Assembly: GCF_965205175.1 (NCBI RefSeq)
Contig: NZ_OZ242038.1
Span: forward strand, 2,294,001 to 2,358,000
Direction of reading: 5' to 3'
Length of the DNA: 64,000 nucleotides
Origin: Poriferisodalis sp965205175
Lineage (GTDB): Bacteria > Actinomycetota > Acidimicrobiia > Acidimicrobiales > Poriferisodalaceae
Positions 25,883-33,914 of the stretch are shown here, piece after piece (position 1 is the first letter of the stretch; each line of letters begins with the position of its first letter). Both the position numbers and the translations under genes were made by a program. The notes beneath the pieces were generated by a model. It saw only the letters and a list, made by a program, of their open reading frames with translations, made no database searches and was not told the origin of the DNA.

Positions 25883-27052
25883 ATGGCCGACGCTCCCTCG
25901 CCGCGGCAGCAAGGATCGCCGCCGGAGCTGAGTGACTGCTTGCTGGAGCGGATTCGTGCCGGCGGCTCTCACAGCGACGCTGAGCGAACTCCCGATGCAG
26001 GGGTGATCGCGGAGCTGGCCCGCTGCGGGCTGATGCGCCTGCTGGTGCCTTCCGAGCTGGGGGGACGCGGCTGCCACCCCGGCGAGTTCGTCGAGTTCGC
26101 CCGACGGATCGCCCACGAGCACCCCTCGACGGGCTGGGTCGCCATGACCTGCAATGAGGAAGCGGAGATATTCGCCTCCCACTTCGACGCCGCGACAGTG
26201 TCAGCGTTCTATGGCGCCGACCCGAACGCGGTCATTGCGGGATCAGGCGTGCCCAAGGGCGTCGCCCGGCCGACAGACTGCGGGTGGATCGTGGACGGCC
26301 GATGGCCGTTCGTGAGCGGGTGTGCGGCCGCCGACTGGTGGATCCTGACGTGTCTCGTGGACGGCCCCCGCCCCCGGCAGCTGTGCTACGTGCTGATTCG
26401 CGCCGACGCTGACCTGATCGACGACACGTGGCACACCGTGGGCCTGCGGGGCACCGGCAGCCACGATGTCGTGCTGAGCGAGCGCTTCGTGCCCGCCGAG
26501 TGGGCCGCGGTGGTCGACAGCTTCGCCTTGCCCAAGCCCAGCGGGCACCCGTGGTACCGACTGCCCTCGGGACTGCGCTTCCCGTTCCCGAAGACCGGCG
26601 TGGCGGCGGGCATCGCAGAGCGTGCGCTGGCGGAGTTCACCGAGCTGGCGGGTTCCAAGACGCCGTTGTTCGAGCACTCGTCGCTCGCCCACCGCGCCGA
26701 GGCGCAAACCGGCATCGCGCGTGCCACCGCACTGGTCGGCGCCGGCCGCGCCTTCGTGGACGCGATGCTGGAGGAGGTTTGGCAGGCTGCCTCGGCCGGC
26801 GGCGAAGCGGTGCCGGCCGGCCTGCACGCTCGGGCGCGCTTGGCATGCTCGTGGAGCGTGCAGAACTGCATCGCAGCAGCGGAGATCTTGGCGAATGCTG
26901 CAGGCAGCACCGCGAACTACACGTCGTCGCCGCTCGGCGGCTTGCTGAACGACGTGCGCGCGGTCGCGGGCCACTTCATGGTGGGCAGCCACCAGATGGA
27001 CACCGCCGGGCGAGTGCTGCTGGGCCTCGACCCGGGCGACCCCCGCTTCTGA
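25883..27052 (+). CDS. Acyl-CoA-dehydrogenase-fold flavoprotein, monooxygenase-like (HsaA/IacA type)
   Basis: 389 residues with an acyl-CoA dehydrogenase fold: AELARCGLMRLLVPSELGGRGCHPGEFVEFARRI at the N-terminus, HPSTGWVAMTCNEEAEIFA, IVDGRWPFVSGCAAADWWIL, and TVGLRGTGSHDVVLSERFVPAEW. The GRWPFVSG and GTGSHDV motifs fit the flavin-dependent hydroxylase branch (HsaA, indole-acetate monooxygenase) more than true dehydrogenases, and no catalytic Glu for an acyl-CoA substrate is evident. It probably hydroxylates an aromatic or alicyclic acid with reduced flavin from a separate reductase. The start is leaderless by context. It lies 86 bp upstream of the carboxylase genes on the same strand. Confidence 0.8.
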   Translation: MADAPSPRQQGSPPELSDCLLERIRAGGSHSDAERTPDAGVIAELARCGLMRLLVPSELGGRGCHPGEFVEFARRIAHEHPSTGWVAMTCNEEAEIFASHFDAATVSAFYGADPNAVIAGSGVPKGVARPTDCGWIVDGRWPFVSGCAAADWWILTCLVDGPRPRQLCYVLIRADADLIDDTWHTVGLRGTGSHDVVLSERFVPAEWAAVVDSFALPKPSGHPWYRLPSGLRFPFPKTGVAAGIAERALAEFTELAGSKTPLFEHSSLAHRAEAQTGIARATALVGAGRAFVDAMLEEVWQAASAGGEAVPAGLHARARLACSWSVQNCIAAAEILANAAGSTANYTSSPLGGLLNDVRAVAGHFMVGSHQMDTAGRVLLGLDPGDPRF

Positions 27053-27080
27053 GCGCCGGTGCTTGTCACCTAGGCCTGTC

Positions 27081-27087
27081 GAAGGAG
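27081..27087 (+). promoter_or_regulatory. Strong ribosome binding site feeding the minicistron relay
   Basis: GAAGGAG, 9 nt before the ATG at 27097. No comparable site precedes the real carboxyltransferase start at 27139, so ribosomes probably load here. Confidence 0.65.
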
Positions 27088-27096
27088 ACCCCCCAC

Positions 27097-27114
27097 ATGA
27101 GACCGTTCGAGTAG
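27097..27114 (+). CDS. Minicistron 1, MRPFE-stop, before accD-like gene
   Basis: ATG-AGA-CCG-TTC-GAG-TAG. The five residues copy the first residues of the downstream enzyme (MRQFE). It is served by the GAAGGAG at 27081 and lies 10 nt before minicistron 2. It looks like an original gene start disabled by a stop after a local tandem duplication, or a leader peptide. Confidence 0.55.
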   Translation: MRPFE

Positions 27115-27124
27115 GACCAGCCGA

Positions 27125-27142
27125 ATGAGACCCATCGAATGA
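27125..27142 (+). CDS. Minicistron 2, MRPIE-stop, overlapping the enzyme start
   Basis: ATG-AGA-CCC-ATC-GAA-TGA. Its TGA (27140-27142) overlaps the enzyme ATG (27139-27141) in ATGA, the usual termination-reinitiation layout. It is the middle copy of a three-fold repeat of the start region. Confidence 0.55.
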   Translation: MRPIE

Positions 27143-28761
27143 GACAATTCGAGAGCCGCATCGACACCCGCAGCGACGAGTTCGAAACCAACACCGCGGC
27201 CTACGCCGGCCTGCTCGCCGTGCTGCGCGAGCGACAGCAGTTCGCCATCTGCGGGGGCGTCGGCAGAGCCCGCTCCATCGAGCGTCACCACAGCCGAGGC
27301 AAGATCCTGCCGCGGGATCGCATCGATCTGATCTGCGACACCGATACGCCGTTCCTGGAACTGTCCACGCTGGCGGGCTGGGAGATGTACGACAACAGCG
27401 CCCCAGGCGCAGGCATCGTCACGGGCATCGGCGTGGTCTGCGGGGTGCCGTGGATGTTCATCGCCAACGACGCCACTGTCAAAGGCGGATCGCTGCTGCC
27501 GGTCAGCATCAAGAAGCACGTGAGAGCCCAGGACATCGCCGCGGAGAACGGCCTCGGCGTGATCTACCTGGTGGACTCCGGCGGGGCGTTCCTGCCGCTG
27601 CAGGACGACATCTTCCCCGACAAGGACCACTTCGGCGGCAGCTTCTACCGCCAAGCCCGACTGTCGGCCCAAGGCCTGCCGCAGCTCTCGGTGGTGCTGG
27701 GCGGCTGCACGGCCGGCGGTGCGTACGTGCCGGCGCTGAGCGACGAAGTGATCATGGTGACCGGCATCGGCCGCATCTACCTCGGCGGCCCCCCGATCGT
27801 GAAGGCCGCCCTCGGCGAGATAATCGAACCCGAGGACTTGGGCGGAGCTGCGCTGCACACCCGCGTCTCGGGCGTGTCGGACTACATGGCGCCCGACGAA
27901 CGAGCCGCATACGGCAAGCTGCGCGAGCTCTGCGCGGCGTCCAATCAGCGGCCGGCGGATCACCGCGAGGGCTGGCTGTCGTGGGAGGCGCCGGCGCCTC
28001 CCGCCTACGACGCCTCGGAGATCTACGGCATCATCTCCGCCGACGACCGCATCGGCTTCGATGCACGCGAGATCATCGCTCGCCTGGTGGACGGCGCCCG
28101 CTACGCCGAGTTCAAGCCCGACTGGGGCACCCACATCGCCTGCGGCTTCGCTCGCATCTGGGGCCATCTCGTCGGCGTCGTCGCCAACAACGGCATCATC
28201 TTCTCGTCCGACGCGCTCAAGGCCGCCCACTTCATCGAGCTGTGCGAGCAGCGCCGAGTGCCGCTGCTGTTCCTGCAGAACACCACCGGCTACATGGTGG
28301 GCAGCGACTCCGAGGCTGCCGGCATCGCCAAGCACGGGGCCAAGATGGTGGCTGCAGTGGCGAACGCCACCGTGCCGCGCTACACCGTGCTCATCGGCGG
28401 TTCCTACGGAGCGGGGAACTACGGCATGTGCGGACGAGGCTTCCACCCTCGGCTGCTGTTCGCCTGGCCCAACAGCCGCATTGCGACGATGTCGGCCGAG
28501 ACAGCGCAGACCGTGCTCGTGGACATCAGACTGGCGGGGATGCGCGGCCACGAGACCACCGAGGCTGAGATCGCTGCGATGCGGGCCGAGGTGGCCGACC
28601 AGTACGAGCGCCAGAGCGACCCGTACTACGCCACGGCGCGACTGTGGGACGACGGGCTCATCGACCCGGCCGACACACGCGACGCGCTCGGGCTCTGCCT
28701 GTCGTTGGCCGCACGCCAGGATGCCCCCGCCGCGGGCAACGGCATCGTGTACCGGATGTAG
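27139..28761 (+). CDS. Acyl-CoA carboxylase carboxyltransferase subunit, methylcrotonyl/geranyl-CoA type
   Basis: 540 residues. Carboxyltransferase beta subunit that moves CO2 from carboxybiotin to an acyl-CoA. Motifs: RHHSRGKILPRDRIDLICD, GIGVVCGVPWMFIANDATVKGG, VYLVDSGGAFLPLQ-like IYLVDSGGAFLPLQDDIFPD, VVLGGCTAGGAYVPALSDE, and in the second half NNGIIFSSDALKAAHFIELC and GSYGAGNYGMCGRGF. These fit methylcrotonyl-CoA carboxylase beta, with geranyl-CoA carboxylase as the close alternative; propionyl-CoA carboxylase is less likely. The start is reached through two overlapping minicistrons. The biotin subunit gene follows 47 bp later. Role: leucine or acyclic isoprenoid degradation. Confidence 0.9.
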   Translation: MRQFESRIDTRSDEFETNTAAYAGLLAVLRERQQFAICGGVGRARSIERHHSRGKILPRDRIDLICDTDTPFLELSTLAGWEMYDNSAPGAGIVTGIGVVCGVPWMFIANDATVKGGSLLPVSIKKHVRAQDIAAENGLGVIYLVDSGGAFLPLQDDIFPDKDHFGGSFYRQARLSAQGLPQLSVVLGGCTAGGAYVPALSDEVIMVTGIGRIYLGGPPIVKAALGEIIEPEDLGGAALHTRVSGVSDYMAPDERAAYGKLRELCAASNQRPADHREGWLSWEAPAPPAYDASEIYGIISADDRIGFDAREIIARLVDGARYAEFKPDWGTHIACGFARIWGHLVGVVANNGIIFSSDALKAAHFIELCEQRRVPLLFLQNTTGYMVGSDSEAAGIAKHGAKMVAAVANATVPRYTVLIGGSYGAGNYGMCGRGFHPRLLFAWPNSRIATMSAETAQTVLVDIRLAGMRGHETTEAEIAAMRAEVADQYERQSDPYYATARLWDDGLIDPADTRDALGLCLSLAARQDAPAAGNGIVYRM

Positions 28762-28779
28762 CAAAGCGGTGCGCCTGCG

Positions 28780-28812
28780 ATGAACCAGACACTCTCGAAA
28801 GCCATACTGTGA
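28780..28812 (+). CDS. Possible minicistron MNQTLSKAIL-stop before the biotin carboxylase gene
   Basis: A ten-codon frame between the two carboxylase subunit genes. Its TGA overlaps the next start in GTGA. There is no clear ribosome binding site, so it may be chance, but it repeats the pattern seen before the partner gene and could couple translation of the two subunits. Confidence 0.3.
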   Translation: MNQTLSKAIL

Positions 28813-30770
28813 AGCTGCTGGTCGCCAATCGGGGCGAGATCGCCAGCCGGGTGTTCGCCACGGCTCGACGGCTGGGCTGGCGCACGGCGGCGGTCTTCGC
28901 CGAGCCGGACCGCCACGCCCCGTTCGTGCGTGACGCAGACGAGTCCTGCTGCATCGGCCCAGCCGCGCTGGAGCACTCCTACCTCGACGTCGAGGCGCTG
29001 CTGAACGCGGCGACGCGCATGGGCGCGCACGCCGTGCATCCCGGTTACGGCTTCCTGTCGGAGAATGCGGGCCTTGCCCGGGCGGTCATCGACCGCGGGC
29101 TGGTTTGGGTGGGGCCGCATCCAGACGCCATCGCTGCGATGGGCGCCAAGATCGAGGCGCGTGCGCTGGCGCAGGCCGCCGGAGTGCCGATCATCCCGGG
29201 CGCCAGCGAAGGCGACCTGGCCCGCGCCGCAGCGCAGATCGGATTCCCGGTGATGGTCAAGGCCTCGGCCGGGGGCGGCGGCAAGGGCATCCGGATCGTG
29301 CGCTCGGCCGGCGCATTCGAGGCTGCGCTGGGAGAGGCGCGCACCGAGGCCATGCGCTCGTTCGGCGATGACCGGATGATCGTCGAGCGCTGCATCGAGC
29401 GGCCGCGCCACGTGGAGGTGCAGGTGGTCGGCGACCGCCACGGCGAGGTGATCCACCTTGGCACCCGCGACTGTTCCTCGCAGCGACGCTTCCAGAAGCT
29501 GGTGGAGGAAGCACCGGCGCCGAATCTGCCCGCTGCTGCCCGCGAGGGCTTGACCCGGGCCGCCGTCGCCCTCGCTCGGCACATCGGCTACGACAACGCC
29601 GGAACGGTCGAGTTCGTCGTGGATGCCGACAGCGGCGAGTTCTTCTTCCTGGAGATGAACACTCGGCTGCAAGTCGAGCATCCGGTCACCGAGGCCGTCA
29701 CCGGCCTGGACCTGGTGGAGCTGCAGCTGCGAGCAGCGACCGGTGGGCCGCTGGGACTAGCCCAAGACGACGTCTGCTGGCGCGGCCACAGCATCGAGGT
29801 GCGCATCAACGCGGAGGACCCGCACGACGGCTTCACTCCCCGCGCCGGGCCGGTCGCATGCGTCTCGGTGCCCGACCGGGTTCGATGGGACACGTCGGTG
29901 ACCGCAGGCAGCGAGGTATCGCCGTACTACGACCCGATGCTGGCCAAGCTGATCGTCACGAGCACCGACCGCGAGTCCGCGCTGGACGAACTGGGTGCTG
30001 CGTTGGACCGGCTCGTGCTCGGGCCAGTGCCGACGAACGCGGGCTTCCTGCGCTGGCTGATCGACCAGTCGGCGCTGCGGGCAGGCGACATGACCACGAA
30101 CGCGCTCGACGCGCTCGGCATCGACGGGCTGCCGGATCCGCCGACGAGCGCTGAGGCAGCACCCGCAGCGGCTGCGGCCTGGCTCGCGCATGAGCGGGCC
30201 CTGCGCTCTGCGGCGGCTGGGAGCAGTCCGTGGGCTGCATTGAGCGGATTCCGGCTGACTCCCCACACGTCGCAAGCCGTCGTGATGCTGCGGGATGCGG
30301 CCGGGCAACTCCATGAGGTGTCCGCCGAAGCAGTGGCCGCAGCCGGCGACCGCCTCTGGGCCACGGCTGTCAGCACGACACGCGAGGCCACGTCATTCGA
30401 CGCGGCAGCGAGTACACCAGCCAACGTGCCTGTCAATGTGCCTGTCAATGTGGCAGTCAACGTGGCTGGGCACACCGTCACCTTCGAGGTGCCCGAGCGG
30501 TCCGATGCGTGGGCAGCGGATGCATCGGCTGGCGCGGGATCGGTGAACGCCATCACTGCGCCCTTCCCCGCCGTCGTCGTGGAGGTGGCGGTATCGATTG
30601 GCGCCGCGGTCGCGGCAGGCGACACGATCGTGGTGGTGGAAGCGATGAAGATGCTGCATTCGCTCACTGCGAGCGGCGCAGGCATCGTCGCCGACATCCA
30701 CTGCCATCCCGGCGACGCCGTCGAGGCGAACCAAGTCCTCGTCAGCTTCCAGGACGCGACCAGCAGTTGA
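28809..30770 (+). CDS. Acyl-CoA carboxylase biotin carboxylase/carrier subunit (MCC alpha type)
   Basis: 653 residues from the GTG at 28809 (VKLLVANRGEIASRVF, the canonical N-terminus). Biotin carboxylase domain to about residue 445: HPGYGFLSENAGLA, MVKASAGGGGKGIRIV (ATP loop), DCSSQRRFQKLVEEAPA, FFFLEMNTRLQVEHPVTE, with the EMNxRxQVEH catalytic segment. A variable middle is followed by the biotin carrier domain with VVVEAMKMLHS, the biotinylated Lys being in MKM. It forms the holoenzyme with the carboxyltransferase just upstream. A four-unit NVPV/NVAV repeat sits between the BC and carrier domains. Confidence 0.93.
   Translation: MKLLVANRGEIASRVFATARRLGWRTAAVFAEPDRHAPFVRDADESCCIGPAALEHSYLDVEALLNAATRMGAHAVHPGYGFLSENAGLARAVIDRGLVWVGPHPDAIAAMGAKIEARALAQAAGVPIIPGASEGDLARAAAQIGFPVMVKASAGGGGKGIRIVRSAGAFEAALGEARTEAMRSFGDDRMIVERCIERPRHVEVQVVGDRHGEVIHLGTRDCSSQRRFQKLVEEAPAPNLPAAAREGLTRAAVALARHIGYDNAGTVEFVVDADSGEFFFLEMNTRLQVEHPVTEAVTGLDLVELQLRAATGGPLGLAQDDVCWRGHSIEVRINAEDPHDGFTPRAGPVACVSVPDRVRWDTSVTAGSEVSPYYDPMLAKLIVTSTDRESALDELGAALDRLVLGPVPTNAGFLRWLIDQSALRAGDMTTNALDALGIDGLPDPPTSAEAAPAAAAAWLAHERALRSAAAGSSPWAALSGFRLTPHTSQAVVMLRDAAGQLHEVSAEAVAAAGDRLWATAVSTTREATSFDAAASTPANVPVNVPVNVAVNVAGHTVTFEVPERSDAWAADASAGAGSVNAITAPFPAVVVEVAVSIGAAVAAGDTIVVVEAMKMLHSLTASGAGIVADIHCHPGDAVEANQVLVSFQDATSS
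30423..30470. repeat. 12-bp tandem repeat in the biotin carboxylase gene
   Basis: Four 12-bp units (AATGTGCCTGTC type) encode NVPV-NVPV-NVAV-NVAG just before the carrier region. In frame and degenerate only at wobble and one codon. Confidence 0.85.
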
Positions 30771-30802
30771 AGCGCCCGCGCAACGAGAGTGCCGGGTGGG
30801 CG

Positions 30803-30808
30803 TAGGGT
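30803..30808 (+). promoter_or_regulatory. Putative -10 of a leaderless promoter (MOSC gene)
   Basis: TAGGGT, then 7 nt, then the ATG at 30816. It supports 30816 over the in-frame GTG at 30789. Confidence 0.5.
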
Positions 30809-30815
30809 TCAACCC

Positions 30816-31763
30816 ATGGCTGCAGACGCCACGAGCGCACCGCTGGACGGCGCCCGACTCGACAACGCTCAGTTCGGCGGCGAGAGCGTCGGCACGCTCA
30901 CGGGCATTGCCGTGCATCCGATCAAGGGCTGCCGGCGCGTGGAGCTGAACACGGCCGCAGTGACCGCGACCGGCCTCGACGGCGACCGCGCCTGGCAGGT
31001 GGTCACCGCTCCCGACGAGGCGGGCGCTTTCGGCCAAGCCGTCACGCAGCGCAGCAACGCTGTGCTCGCCACCGTCGTGCCGCTCCCCACCGGCGATGGC
31101 CTGACCGTCAGCGCACCCGATGTCGGCACCATTCACGTGCAGCGGCCCGAGACCAACGACGTCGTCGTCCATTCGCTGATCGGCGACGAAGTGGCATGCG
31201 CCGACGCCGGAGACGAAGCCGCCGAGTTCTTCAGCGACGTGCTCGGCTTCCCGGCCCGGCTCGCAGCACTGACGCCCGAAACGTCACGGCCGGTGCGATT
31301 GTTCCGAGGGCGCTTGGCCGGCTTCGCCGACGCAGCCCCGGTGCTGGTCGCCAACACCGCTTCGCTCGACGACCTCGTGGCCCGAGCAGCCGAGCCGTTC
31401 GGCATCGAACGATTCCGCGCGAATCTGGTCGTCACCACCGATCAGCCGTGGGTTGAGGATACGTGGACCGCGTTCTCCATAGGGCCGGCGCAGCTGGCAG
31501 CGCGCGTGGCGTGGCCGCGGTGTGCTGTCCCGCAGATCGACCAGGACACCGGCAAACGCCACCGCGAACCGGCGCTGGTGCTGCGCGAGCACCGCTGGTG
31601 CTCCAACGCGGAGGGCTACTCGCCAGGCATGCGCTCGATGCTGGAAGGCAATGCCATCTTCGGCATCGCCTGCACCATCGATCCCGACGGAGCGCAGGTG
31701 TCGGTCGGCGACCCGGTCACCGTCACCGCCACCGGCGCGCCACTGCTGGCGCCGCCGCGCTAG
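30816..31763 (+). CDS. MOSC domain protein (mARC-like)
   Basis: 315 residues. An N-terminal MOSC beta-barrel (LTGIAVHPIKGCRRVELNTA, TGLDGDRAWQVV) and a MOSC domain with the conserved Cys in AWPRCAVPQIDQDTG. Relatives bind a molybdenum cofactor and reduce N-hydroxylated compounds, or deliver sulfur. The BisC-like molybdoenzyme at 15.6 kb shows that the cell makes molybdenum cofactor. The substrate is not evident. It ends 85 bp before the convergent CoA-transferase gene. Confidence 0.85.
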   Translation: MAADATSAPLDGARLDNAQFGGESVGTLTGIAVHPIKGCRRVELNTAAVTATGLDGDRAWQVVTAPDEAGAFGQAVTQRSNAVLATVVPLPTGDGLTVSAPDVGTIHVQRPETNDVVVHSLIGDEVACADAGDEAAEFFSDVLGFPARLAALTPETSRPVRLFRGRLAGFADAAPVLVANTASLDDLVARAAEPFGIERFRANLVVTTDQPWVEDTWTAFSIGPAQLAARVAWPRCAVPQIDQDTGKRHREPALVLREHRWCSNAEGYSPGMRSMLEGNAIFGIACTIDPDGAQVSVGDPVTVTATGAPLLAPPR

Positions 31764-31848
31764 AGCTGCCGCACGGCGGGCCGCGCCGACGCTCCAAGAC
31801 TGCGCGCAATTGCTGTGCACTCGTGTCGTGCAGACATGTCCGGCTGTG

Positions 31849-33111
31849 CTAACCGTCGGAACGGAGTACGCCTCGCTTGGTGAGGTCTGCGATCTGCTCG
31901 ATGGTGGCGCCGATCTCGGCCATGATCTCGGCGTTGTCCGCACCTTGGGCGGCTGCCGGCCGCAGCGCCGCCGTGGACTGCCCGTCGAATTTCCACGGCC
32001 CCCGCATCAGGCGCAGCTCGCGCCCTTCGGTCTCGACCGTGTAGTACGGCTGGACTGCCTCGGCCCATTCGGTGTCGAGCGCCTCGCCCGACGTCCGGAT
32101 GCGACCGACGGCCAAGCCGCCCGCTCCGGAAACCTGATGCTCGAGTTCGTCGATGCCGGCGAAGGTGCGAATCCAAGCTGCGACCTCCGTCATCAGCTCG
32201 TCGTAGTGCTCCCTGCGCAGCTCCGGCGTCGTGTAACGGGGGTCTGCCTTGAGGTCGTTGCGGCCCATCATCGTGCAGTAACGGCCGAACGCGGGAGTCC
32301 ACACCGGTGATGCGGCAATGGTGATCAACGAGCCGTCCGCCAGCTCGAAGATCGGCGACTCGGGTGCGCTCAGCGCTGCTGGCTCCCCCATCGGGTCCAG
32401 CTCGTTGGCCTCCATGTGCAACCGCTCGTTCACCGAGAGCATCGTGGCCATCATCGAGACATCGGCATGACTGCCGCGCCCGGTCACGCTGCGCTGGAAC
32501 AGCCCGGCCACCGCAGCTAGCGCACCTTGGACGCCCGTATAGAGGTCGGCTTGGCTGGTCGAGTCCGTCGTCGGACGAGCCAGCAGATCCCCATAGTGCC
32601 GGAGATGAGTGGCTGTGGATCCGCTCTCGGCTTGCACCGTGGGAGCGAACGCGGGACGCGACGACCACGGATTGTCCTGGCCGTAGCCAGAGATGGACAC
32701 GTACACGACGGCAGGATTGACGGCGCTCACCGACTCGTAGTCCAACCCGAACGTCGCCATCGTGCCGGGCCGGTAGTTCTCGACGATGACGTCCGCACGG
32801 CGGCACAGTTCGAACACGGCGGCGCGTCCTTCGGGGAAATTGAGGTCGATGCTCAGGTTCCGCTTGCCGCCGTTCAACTGCAAGTAATAGCCCGAAGTGG
32901 CACCAGCGGTGGGCGATGCTGCCCGGGCGATGTCGGACGCGGGCGGTTCCACTTTGGTCACGGACGCGCCCATCTCGGCGAGGATCCGTGTAGCCGTCGG
33001 GCCGGCGAGCACCCGTGTGAAATCGACCACCGAGATGCCTGTCAGCGGAGCTGCGTGGGCCACTGTGCCCGACCCGGCTGCCTCGTCCGCGTTGTCGCAC
33101 GGTCCGCTCAC
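31849..33111 (-). CDS. CaiB/BaiF CoA-transferase (III)
   Basis: 420 residues, single class III CoA-transferase domain: ISVVDFTRVLAGPTATRILAEMGASVTKVEPP, YYLQLNGGKRNLSIDLNFPEG, VYVSISGYGQ. The catalytic Asp is in STSQADLYTGVQGALAAVAG and is intact; it is followed by TGRGSHADVSMMATM. The substrate is unknown (alpha-methylacyl-CoA racemases share the fold, but the full-length layout and the QADLYTG site favour a transferase). Last gene of a four-gene minus-strand unit, 20 bp after the enoyl-CoA hydratase. Confidence 0.92.
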   Translation of the reverse strand: MSGPCDNADEAAGSGTVAHAAPLTGISVVDFTRVLAGPTATRILAEMGASVTKVEPPASDIARAASPTAGATSGYYLQLNGGKRNLSIDLNFPEGRAAVFELCRRADVIVENYRPGTMATFGLDYESVSAVNPAVVYVSISGYGQDNPWSSRPAFAPTVQAESGSTATHLRHYGDLLARPTTDSTSQADLYTGVQGALAAVAGLFQRSVTGRGSHADVSMMATMLSVNERLHMEANELDPMGEPAALSAPESPIFELADGSLITIAASPVWTPAFGRYCTMMGRNDLKADPRYTTPELRREHYDELMTEVAAWIRTFAGIDELEHQVSGAGGLAVGRIRTSGEALDTEWAEAVQPYYTVETEGRELRLMRGPWKFDGQSTAALRPAAAQGADNAEIMAEIGATIEQIADLTKRGVLRSDG

Positions 33112-33131
33112 GATGTCAACACTCCCGTCGT

Positions 33132-33884
33132 TCAGTTGCCCTCGAACACCGCTGTGCCTGGACCGTCGGCAAGCATTGCCCGCGTGCCGCGACCCACGTC
33201 ATTCGACGCCCACATCGTCGCGAGCTCGTCGCTGAGCGCCAAGTCGGCAGCCCGTGTGCCTTGGCTGACAGCAATATTGACGATCCGCTTGATGACTCCC
33301 AAGGCGACGGTGGGCCCGGCCGCCAGTTGACGTGCCAGCGACATCGAGGCAGTTTCCAGATCGCTGTCGGGCACCACCAGGTTCACCACGCCGAGCCGCT
33401 CCAGTTCCGCGGGCCGATAGCGACGGCCGAGCATGGTGATCTCACGCGCCCGGGCCGGACCCGCTCGCGCCACCAAGCGCTGGACTGCGCCCAGCAGAGG
33501 CACGAGCCCCAACGTCACCTCCACAGCACCCACCTGAGCCGACTCGCCCGCCACGATCATGTCGCACGTCAGCGCCAGCTCGAATCCGCCGCCGAGCACG
33601 GCACCGTGTATCGCGGCCACGGTCGGCACCGGGATCGATTCGAGCCGTTGAAGCACGGCCGCGGGGTCGCCTGCAGTGCCGTTGTCGGGTCCGAGCGCCG
33701 CTACATCGGCGCCGGCACAGAAATGACGCAGATCGCTGCGCACCAGGATTGCGCGCGCTCCAGCAGCTACTGCGTCTTCTTGCGCGGTGCAGTAGCGCTC
33801 GATGAACTCGTCGCCGATCAGGTTGTGCGGCGGATGAGACAGCGTCACCACGCCGACCGCCTGGTCATGTCGCAGATGGATCAT
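33132..33884 (-). CDS. Enoyl-CoA hydratase/isomerase family protein
   Basis: 250 residues, crotonase fold: VGVVTLSHPPHNLIGDEF, AILVRSDLRHFCAGADVAAL, and the oxyanion-hole segment IHGAVLGGGFELALTCDMIVAGESA. Family residues for hydratase activity are partly present (VEVTLGLVPLLGAVQRL, where hydratases carry Glu and Pro). It could be a hydratase, isomerase or hydrolase of acyl-CoA. It lies between two CoA-transferase genes with 30 and 20 bp gaps, so it acts on the CoA thioester they make. Confidence 0.9.
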   Translation of the reverse strand: MIHLRHDQAVGVVTLSHPPHNLIGDEFIERYCTAQEDAVAAGARAILVRSDLRHFCAGADVAALGPDNGTAGDPAAVLQRLESIPVPTVAAIHGAVLGGGFELALTCDMIVAGESAQVGAVEVTLGLVPLLGAVQRLVARAGPARAREITMLGRRYRPAELERLGVVNLVVPDSDLETASMSLARQLAAGPTVALGVIKRIVNIAVSQGTRAADLALSDELATMWASNDVGRGTRAMLADGPGTAVFEGN

Positions 33885-33914
33885 CAGCGCCTCCGAACAC
33901 GCATGCGATGCCGA

